From the NCBI GenBank assembly GCA_947462335.1, contig OX381706.1, positions 15,786,784 through 15,850,783 of the forward strand: 64,000 nucleotides of DNA, in the 5' to 3' direction. Shown here piece by piece: positions 57,401 through 64,000 of this stretch. The notes under the pieces are model-generated. The model made no database searches and was not told the DNA's origin. It saw nothing but the letters and a program-made list of their open reading frames with translations. A program made the translations under genes and the position numbers. The stretch comes from Harmothoe impar. Lineage: Eukaryota; Annelida; Polychaeta; Phyllodocida; Polynoidae. Numbering within the stretch: the first letter of the stretch is position 1; each line of letters starts with the position of its first letter.

Positions 57401-60400
57401 TTTTTTGGTCTGGCCTTAGCAGTGGTTGCATCGTGTGAAAGACACTTCCCATCCCTAGCTCCTGTATTATCATTTCATGGATTACCCTAGTTTTCAATTT
57501 TCAAAATGTTATTGCGAGCCGTCACACGGCAAGGATGCTCTGCGAGGGGGTGCGTGAATATCAATGTCTCACCCCACATGGCCCATTTACGGTCAAATTA
57601 TCTAGGGGTGTTATCTATACTATGGGAGACCTCTAAGGGCAAAAAAGGGAACAATATAATTGCCATTCTGCCTGACATTAACCTGGATGTTGTAGCATAC
57701 CAAGGTCTAGACTGACAAATCTGAACAACCACACAGAAAAGTACCCTTCTTCTTGGCTCCCTACATGACATTATAGATAAGCAAATGAAAATAGATGTAA
57801 TTAAACCTTACCCTTGATGACACTCGATAGTTGGACGGCCGTTGAGTCACCATTGATTATGTCTAGGAAGAAGTCAGCAGGGTTATTATGGGCCTCGCAT
57901 TCGTAACCTGAAATTGATGAAACATTTATATGTAATTGTATCTATTTCTTTACATAGTTTCTTCGTCACATAGCCCAGCCTGATATATTACAGGGCTATA
58001 TTCTTATGATATTTGTTAAGTTATTAACAAAGAAGGGGAAGGGGGTGAAATCGACTTTTTTTTTACTCCTTCTGGAGCATTCCCCTTCTTTGAAATACGG
58101 TAATGCGCTGGCTTTTTATTTTAATAAAAAAGGGGAATAACTTTTTACACCTCCCTCCTTAAGAGGGGTCAGATCCCCCCCCCCCCCTCTCAGGAGGGTC
58201 GACATTTTTTTCATGCTCACCTATAGTTGAGAAGTAGTCTAGTGCCTGCATTTTTCTTTATTTTATTTTCTTTTTTTAGATATTAAAAATGATTAACCTC
58301 TTTTGCTCACCTATAGTGGAGAATTAGTCTAGTGCCTGCTGGGGGAGGTACAGCAATATAAAGCATTTTTTCTTTATTATCTTTTATTTTTTTAAATATA
58401 AAAAAAAATTAACCTCATTTGCTCACCTATAGAGGAGAAGTAGTCTAGAGCCTGCTGGGCGGGCCCGTGGTAGACCATGTGGCCCCTGGACAGCAGGATC
58501 AGGTTGTTAAACAGACGGTAGATGCTGTAGCGCGGCTGGTGGATGGAGAAGATGATGGTACGCCCCTTCAACCCCAGCCTGAAACACATAGGAAACATTA
58601 TATTATGAAGATATTTTTTCAATCACCTTTAAGTTAATCAACTCTTATAGGACCGCATACTGTATCAATGCATCATGCCCTTGGCCATCATTATGCATGA
58701 ATGCAGCCCTAGTGCATCATGCCTTTACTGGTTATGATGCATGAATGCAGCCCTAATGCATCATGCCCTTGGCAAATATTATGCATGAATGCAGCCCTAA
58801 TGCATCATGCCTTTACTCGTCGTGATGCATGAATGCAGCCCTGATGCATCATGCCTTTACTCGTCGTGATGCATGAATGCAGCCCTGATGCATCATGCCT
58901 TTACTCGTCATGATGCATGAATGCAGCCCGAATGCATCATGCCCTTGGTCGTCGCGATGCATGAATGCAGCCCTAATGCATCATGCCTTTACTCGTCGTG
59001 ATGCATGAATGCAGCCCTGATGCATCATGCCTTTACTCGTCATGATGCATGAATGCAGCCCGAATGCATCATGCCCTTGGTCGTCGCGATGCATGAATGC
59101 AGCCCTAATGCATCATGCCTTTACTCGTCGTGATGCATGAATGCAGCCCTGATGCATCATGCCTTTACTCGTCATGATGCATGAATGCAGCCCGAATGCA
59201 TCATGCCCTTGGCCGTCGCGATGCATGAATGCAGCCCTAATGCATCATGCCTTTACTTGTCATGATGCATGAATGCAGCCCGAATGCATCATGCCTTTAC
59301 TCGTCATGATGCATGAATGCAGCCCTAATGCATCATGTCCTTGGTCGTCTAAAAAACATGTCGTATAAGACACTGTGGGCACGGAAGTGTCCTGAGTCAA
59401 CAAGGCCTTTAAGGGTGCCAAAGGGCGCCTATTTTCGACAAGAAACAGGGGTGAAAAATTGCGACCCGTTGACCGATGGAGGTGTGAAAAATTCTCATTG
59501 CTCCATGCAAGAACCAACTCCCCCCGATTGTTAAAAAATGACCACTCCCTTTAAACAATTGGTGATTTGTGTCAGGGAAAGAGAGATTAGGTTCCCAGTT
59601 TGAAGGACTGTCATGGTTCATTTGACTTGGCGCTGTGGTCCAAAGCTCTGGAAGCTTTTAGATGGGGGCCATCCATAAATAACATCATACGGAGGGAATG
59701 GGGGGGGGGGGCCTTCAGCCGTTCATATACATTGCTTTAGAGAAAATATGACTAAAGGGTCCAGAGGCGTAGGATGCAAATCTTCATTGTAGGGGGGGGG
59801 GGCAGGGGGGTCCAACCCAACCGGCCTTAAATATCGGCTTTCAATCATGATAGTGCATAAACATACTCCTACGAATTGTATAGAAACGGTGTATTTGAGC
59901 CCCTTTAGTTCTGATTGGGTGCCAGGCCCCAATGTCACAACTTTTCCCTATGTGGGAAAGATACGTTTTGGAAACTTTGTATATTACCGGTACATCATAG
60001 GGTCTTGATAAATAATGGGGGGTGTTGGGGGGTGGGGGGGATATATTCAGGCCCCCTCCTCTGTGATTGGCCCCTCCCTTTTCCTATGCCACTGAGTGGG
60101 CGATCAGTCAAAATTAGCGTGACGTCATTTACGGACGGCCCCACGGCCCTAGACCCCTAAATTTGACATGGTGACATGGACATGTTGGGGCTTAGTGTCA
60201 TAGTGAGCTGAGTGCCGAGGTCCACAGGGCGTTGGTCATCATGGCCATGGTCATCATGATGCATGAATGCAGCCCTGGCAAGTAACTCGCCAGGGCTACA
60301 TTCATGCATCATACCAACCCTATGGGGTTGAGACACTCCGGAAGGGTCGGCATGATGCACCAAAGCAGCCACCAGTTACATGCAGCAGCCGTGAATTACT

Positions 60401-63400
60401 CACCCGGCTGCTTTGGTGCATCGTGACGTCAAATGTCATCTTTTAGCGACATGCTATCCCTAAAGGGCCAACTCATGCTTTGTTTGGTAGGTACAGGTGC
60501 ACAGATACAGGGTCTGTGTGACAAAGGAGGGTTCGCCCGAAGGTCACTTTATCCTGGATTATCAGGGTTTATACAAAGAGGGTCAAAGAGTGAGTGCTAC
60601 TCTGCAGGTAGTGAGATAAGGGTGTGTTGGGAGTCCTGTCACCAGAGCGTCATCATGTCTACAGCACAAGCCCCAGACCCACAAGCTTTTAATTTTTATT
60701 TTTTTTAATCTATTTTTTTTCTTTCAGTGAATTTTAGCCTGGCTAAAATTCCATGGGACACCATTTAGATATTCTTTTAATATCTATAGCATTGAAAAAT
60801 GACTCTAAATAATTTTTCACATTTATATTTATAGCCTAGCTATATTTATATAGGCCCCCAGAGACCTGCATCTTTGGGAGCTGGTCTACTGTCAACAACA
60901 ACATACTTGTTGTTGACAGCTAGCCCAAACTCCAAGTTTCCTTGAAAATTTGGGACCACTGGCAATTTATTTGTCACTGTTTTGCACAAAACAGGTGCCT
61001 GATGAGTCCCCATAGGACGAAACTACTAAACTAGGCCCTAAAACTTGTTTCTAGAGCCAGTCACTAAGGTATTGTTGATCCCCATAGTGACAGTTGTCAT
61101 GTAACCTAGTTACACTGTCAACAAGTGACTGTTGCCAAGCAATGGTGTTCCTAATGACGTCATGGTCCGACGACCAAACCGTCATTAGCAGTGATTGCAC
61201 CGTGCTGTAAGGATCCCCACCCTTAGCCTTGTCAAAAATACACAAGCTATTAATAGGTACATTTAGTTCACACTCACATTGAAGCTACTGTAGTTGATGT
61301 TCTCTCACCAGAAATGAGCATTTTCCCTGACCATATTGATATACTTTGAGCAGAATGTTAGGGTTCACTTCAAGGGGAATGTCCCCCGTCAAAATTGATA
61401 AAATCTATTTCAAAGGAAAAAGTACAAATTAATAGATATTGTCATAATTAATGTGATTGTTCCTATTTCCCAGTCACCATTGAATACCGTGACTTAATAT
61501 CGTAATTGTTAAACGTTCCCATATGTCCGTTCTAATTCCTAACAGAATTCTAAATTATCCTGGTATTCAATTTCAATTCTTTTGAATTCAATTTTTATTT
61601 CAGACTCAATTGTGTTACAAACGTTACAGTACATGTCTCTCCAGCTCTCCCATTTAGATACAAGCAAAATTGTGCTTTTTTTCAAGCAAATTCGCGAAAA
61701 TTTAAACACGCGAAAATATCTACCTTTCTACAAGGGCTCTACATCCTTGGTTTACAGTATATTCCAGTTATTGTCCTCTCCATTTCTGATAAAAGTTATA
61801 TCAGGCGCAGATATTCAGATGGCAGGCGACCTCCCTGATTGTGATACAACCTTATCTCTGACATATATAATAATCTAACAGCAGCAAGGACAGTAGAGTA
61901 GCATACAGGCTTCATGTGTTGCACCTTGACCATAATCCTGATGTTTTCCACAAAGACTCACATGGCGATCCAGCCTGCTGAAACGTTACATGATTCTCCT
62001 CTAGTCTATTTCCTCTAGCCTTTCCATAGCGTCTCTGTCCATGTTATGATTTTCAAGTCCAACAATTTTTGATTGCTTTTCCCTTAGACTAGATTGAAAA
62101 TCAATTTGCAACAATCCATGCTATCAAGTTCAACGATTTTGATTGTTTTTCCCCTAGAGAGATTGAAAATCAATATGCAACTTTCCATAATGTCCCTGTT
62201 GATGTTATCAAGTTCAACAATATTAGACTTTTTTCCCCATGAGACTCCCAGCCAGAAAGACTATGAGGCCTTAAAAGAAAAAGTTGTGTTCTGGTAACAT
62301 GGCCAAAAATAAATAGGGTCGTGTTTACTTTTAGTACAAAAAGGTTGGCCCCAAAAGCGGAGGATAGGTCAGGAAACCTGTACACAACTTTAATTTTTGA
62401 TTAAGGCCCGCATGTAATATGATGTCTATAATGAACGTATGACAGCCGCTTACCGGTATAGAAGCAGCATTACCGCGTTAGCGGTGCTAGCGTCAAGTCC
62501 TGTAGTCGGCTCGTCTAGAAAAAGCACCTTAGGAGAGATGATGAGTTCCATGCCGATGTTGGTCCTCTTCCGTTCTCCGCCAGAGATGCCTCTTATAAAC
62601 TCCGTCCCCACCTGTAACGTGAAGCACGTGGGAATCACGAAAGGACTGGCTACACAAAACTACTGACCAGGAAATGAATTCTTTAAAGAGTTTTACAGTA
62701 GATGCCAAAAGAGTCGACAGAGCTGGGTTGATGCACCATAGATGCTGGCTAAAAAAAACATGACTGAATGAGCTAGACCATGTGAAAAACATGCATTTTT
62801 AAAAATGTTACATTATTGATATAATTTTTGAGAAGGCATTGCATGTTTGGTACCAAATTCAAGGTATTGACATCCTCTATTCAATGCCATATTCTGTATG
62901 AGTGTGCTTTCAATATTCCAACTGATAGCCATGGCAAAAAATAGTCAAAATATACCTCTTTACCTGAAACTTGCCAGAAATATGAGGTACCGTAAAACCC
63001 CTGCTGTAGGACAACCCCTCTTATAAGCTTGAGAAACTTGAGAAAAAAAATCCTAGAGATAAAAGTTTCCAAAATCAATTTCTCTTGTTCTAATGTTATA
63101 AATCCCACCTATAAGCCGAAGCCCTAATCTGAGTAAAGATATTCAGCTTCTGGGGGGGGGGGATTTATTTGTCTTAAAGGCTATGTTTGTGCCTGTACAT
63201 GGGTACCGACAATGTTGACCGTGTCGCCGTGTCGATTTTTAGCAAAAGTGCTGTGTCATTGTGTCGATTTTTAAGTATATAAGAACTTAGAGAAAAATGC
63301 CTGTAGGTCGATTTTTAACCTTCATTTTTCTGTGTCCGTCGAATTTTAAAACCCCTGTGTCGCACATGTCTGATTTTAAAACCCCCGTGTCGCACGTGTC

Positions 63401-63599
63401 GATTTTTACCCATGTAGGGGCACATGTTTTACAGTATTTTGCCTACCTTGGAGTCGGCCACGTGGGGCAGGCCGAGCTCGTTGATGATGTCTGTGACGCG
63501 TTGTGCCTTCTCTGCGTCGGTGACGTGTGTCGGGAGGCGCAGGTTGGCAGAGAAACGCAGGTTCTCCCTGACCGTCAGCGTACCCATCACCACATCATC
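45388..63599 (-). CDS. ABCG2-like half-transporter, 3' 12 exons (537 aa seen; N-terminus off right edge)
   Basis: ABCG2-type proteins are plasma-membrane efflux pumps working as dimers, with the nucleotide-binding domain before six membrane helices. Exons in order: 63447-63599, 62454-62611, 58427-58578, 57812-57907, 52481-52595, 49604-49703, 48930-49078, 48044-48133, 47545-47669, 46805-46959, 46111-46280, 45388-45538. All have GT-AG ends and consistent phases, 1614 bases in total. Visible: ISGGERKR signature, [12 protein letters not shown] (Walker B), FSIHQPRYS (H-loop), [14 protein letters not shown], then membrane segments ([16 protein letters not shown]; the [11 protein letters not shown] region; the LVMLSS...FFFSA region) and C-terminal RRVNKYS. 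Walker A and about 115 residues are missing at the right edge. In the last outer loop [16 protein letters not shown] keeps two cysteines and a glycosylation site but not the middle cysteine of human ABCG2. Confidence 0.95.
45611..45746. mobile_element. hAT-like MITE with CAGAGATGCCA ends
   Basis: CAGAGATGCCA at the left and TGGCATCTCTG at the right are perfect inverted ends of a hAT type. The 8-bp flanks (GGGCCATA left, GCCCATAC right) match only with a shift or mismatch. It lies in the last intron of the ABCG2-like gene and contains AAAAAGTAGGAA repeats. Confidence 0.7.
46375..46580. mobile_element. Palindromic repeat element copy in an ABCG2-like intron
   Basis: Contains TCATGATACGCCAATGCAGG, CTGCATTGGTGCA, GGTTGGCATGATGCTTGAGTGC, an inverted arm and CTGCATTCATTCATCATGCC. 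Diverged. Confidence 0.6.
47255..47370. mobile_element. Partial palindromic repeat element copy
   Basis: TGTATCATGCCCTTGGTGGTC, ATGCATGAATGCAGCCCTGG, the centre CCAGTAACTTGCCAG and an inverted arm ending GCATCATGCCGACCCTATGG. Confidence 0.6.
48407..48569. mobile_element. MITE with CCGTATTCGACG ends and TA duplication, copy 2
   Basis: Same ends as 34001-34178 (CCGTATTCGACGTAATAAGC and its inverse), TA on both sides, and an almost identical interior including ACTCTTAAGTACTAAAAACG. It lies in an intron of the ABCG2-like gene. Confidence 0.85.
49155..49330. mobile_element. GGCC-ended MITE copy, right end unclear
   Basis: Starts GGCCAAAAAAAACAC, then GTTTCAGGTAACCCGACCG. The matching right end has decayed. 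Confidence 0.5.
49881..50235. mobile_element. hAT-like MITE with exact 8-bp duplication
   Basis: TTGGGCGCTATTCGCCAATC at the left and its inverse GATTGGCGAATAGCGCCCAA at the right bound 355 bp. CATCCATG is present immediately outside both ends (49873-49880 and 50236-50243). An 8-bp duplication is the hAT hallmark. A second inverted pair, GGCGCAGAACGCCAAT, lies just inside. It sits in the intron upstream of ABCG2-like exon 49604-49703. Confidence 0.85.
50385..51150 (+). repeat. Satellite-like tandem repeat, unit about 123-136 bp
   Basis: Six to seven copies of a unit containing CAGTTGGCACCCCATA, CATTGAATGCC, AATGCTTTAAATGCAATC, TTGTAGTTGCATTAATTTGA and an A run. Starts of the CAGTTGG mark fall at about 50480, 50603, 50729, 50865, 51000 and 51136. 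Confidence 0.8.
52268..52466. mobile_element. Well-kept palindromic repeat element copy
   Basis: Carries both halves in inverted order: CTAAAAGATAACATTTGTAGTC, GCACATCATGATGACCC, GAGTGTCGCAACCCCGTAGGG, then ATGAATGCAGCCCTGGCGAG and TTACTCGACAAGGCTGCATT. It lies next to ABCG2-like exon 52481-52595, whose donor is 14 bp away. Confidence 0.7.
53828..54375 (+). repeat. Direct duplication of a ~125-bp block
   Basis: GTCAGAGGGCTAGCCGCACA and the following 120 bases, through GGGACTGTTGGTGTTAAA, occur at about 53830-53955 and 54253-54375, nearly identical. GAATGGGGGATTGTAATACC also occurs twice, at 53427 and 54059, suggesting a larger old tandem duplication. Confidence 0.75.
56474..56762. mobile_element. 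GGCC-ended MITE copy with TGA at left
   Basis: TGA then GGCCAAAAAAAGTTGTGTTC at the left; CCTGAACACAACC at the right followed by T and C runs. The final GGCC on the right has been lost. Confidence 0.6.
57149..57415. mobile_element. MITE with GGCCAGACC-type ends and TTA duplication
   Basis: GGCCACACCAAAAAA...GTTGGTCAATGGATTT at the left is mirrored by AAATCCATTGACCAAC...GGTCTGGCC at the right. TTA flanks both ends (57146-57148 and 57416-57418). A related fragment begins at about 19761. Confidence 0.75.
58640..59345. repeat. Tandem array of 44-bp palindrome-family units with 132-bp higher-order period
   Basis: About sixteen units of GATGCATGAATGCAGCCC...ATGCATCATGCC, each near 44 bp. The variant GCCCTTGG...GTCGCG recurs at 58941, 59073 and 59205, exactly 132 bp apart, so three-unit blocks were amplified together. 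It lies in the intron upstream of ABCG2-like exon 58427-58578. Confidence 0.85.
60231..60475. mobile_element. Nearly full-length palindromic repeat element copy
   Basis: Gives the clearest view of the whole family: ATGATGCATGAATGCAGCCC, the centre GCAAGTAACTCGCC, inverted arm, CCCTATGGGGTTGAGACACT, GGGTCGGCATGATGCACC, a second arm pair, GTCATCTTTTAGCGACATG, and CCCTAAAGGG at the edge. Confidence 0.8.
62267..62408. mobile_element. Short GGCC-ended MITE copy
   Basis: GGCCTTAAAAGAAAAAGTTG at the left; ACACAACTTTAATTTTTGATTAAGGCC at the right is its imperfect inverse. TGA precedes the left end; the right duplication is not preserved. Confidence 0.65.
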
Positions 63600-64000
63600 C
63601 TGCAGGGAGCAAGCAATAAACGACAATTAAGGTGATTATTTTTAAACCCTTTAACCCTTGAATAAGGGAGTGAAGTTAGAGAATCTAGAGGGGGGGGGGG
63701 GGGCAGGTGGAAGGTTCTCCATGCAGATGCGTTTCTTGTAGTAACGACGGTATCGGGTCATGAACATTCATTAACAAATGGGGATGAGAGGAAGCATGCA
63801 TGCTAAAAATTGGAACTTATTTAAACAGTAAAAAATAAAACGCATGAAGGAAAACTAACAGACATTTGATTTTCCCGACTACCTGCTATCTGATAAGATC
63901 AGTCTGTAGCTGTTCTCTAGATCTTCTAGATTTTCTTTTACTGATAAGGGTGAGAGTTTGTGTGCTCCCCCACTTCCACAACCTAGAGTGGGGGTATAGA

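Larger units (their letters stand above)
52596..57811. other. Large ABCG2-like intron
   Basis: No exon recognised in 5.2 kb. Holds the duplicated block at 53830-54375, long G runs near 53460, AT-rich DNA, and MITEs at 56474 and 57149. The stretch 54500-56450 shows nothing I can identify. Confidence 0.55.
59346..62453. other. ABCG2-like intron, right part
   Basis: No exon recognised. Contains a palindromic element at 60231-60475, G runs near 59700, 59795 and 60030, a 31-bp hairpin CTGTCAACAACAACAT and inverse near 60890-60921, a threefold AT-rich repeat at about 62040-62240, and the MITE at 62267. Confidence 0.55.

Noticed and set aside
58640..59345. Regular spaced repeats as a CRISPR array
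   Set aside because: Eukaryotic context; units are contiguous copies of a dispersed element, with no unique spacers.

Overview
The window is nuclear DNA of an invertebrate deuterostome. Amphioxus (Branchiostoma) is the best guess, from the protein similarity to vertebrate genes, the short GT-AG introns and the dense load of small transposons; nothing seen here proves the genus. All three host genes lie on the minus strand, so the window reads right to left.

Host genes. (1) At the right, the 3' 12 exons of an ABCG2-like half-transporter (45388-63599); the Walker A exon lies beyond the right edge. (2) In the middle, a complete medium-chain acyl-CoA synthetase (ACSM-like), 16 coding exons between 39821 and 19536, which join with every phase matching to give 582 residues. 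(3) At 16389-16017, the first two coding exons of an unkempt (UNK) homologue; its remaining exons were not found in the window and are probably off the left edge.

Large mobile elements. Positions 1-4935 hold most of a Ty3/gypsy-type LTR retrotransposon on the minus strand: 5' LTR, candidate primer-binding site, gag, and an open pol (protease, RT, RNase H, integrase) running off the left edge. Gag and pol are in different frames and are joined by a textbook -1 slippery heptamer directly before the gag stop codon. The last intron of the ACSM gene contains a 9.5-kb DNA transposon (about 20930-30406) with imperfect 160-170 bp terminal inverted repeats and a CTAG (or TA) target duplication. It carries one 1570-residue ORF combining paired N-terminal zinc modules, a candidate DDE-type core, a FEN1/XPG-like PIN nuclease domain and a C-terminal CXC (tesmin-like) cysteine motif. 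The best family guess is the Academ superfamily (AcademX-like). Its subterminal regions are studded with X-box-like palindromes of the GTTGCCTAGCAAC type.

Small elements and repeats. Introns and intergenic DNA hold many short inverted-repeat elements (MITEs), several with readable target duplications: a hAT-like element with an exact 8-bp duplication, Harbinger-like elements with TTA or TAA duplications, two copies of one element with TA duplications in introns of two different genes, and a nested insertion with a TGA duplication. A very common palindromic family (GATGCATGAATGCAGCCCT...) occurs at about a dozen sites and has expanded at 58650-59340 into a tandem array with a 132-bp higher-order period. 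Other tandem arrays lie at 13920-14985, 20225-20640, 27010-27285 and 50385-51150.

The host genes show no obvious functional link: one activates fatty acids in mitochondria, one is a membrane pump, one is an RNA-binding protein. The main interest is the intact-looking transposon inside the ACSM gene.
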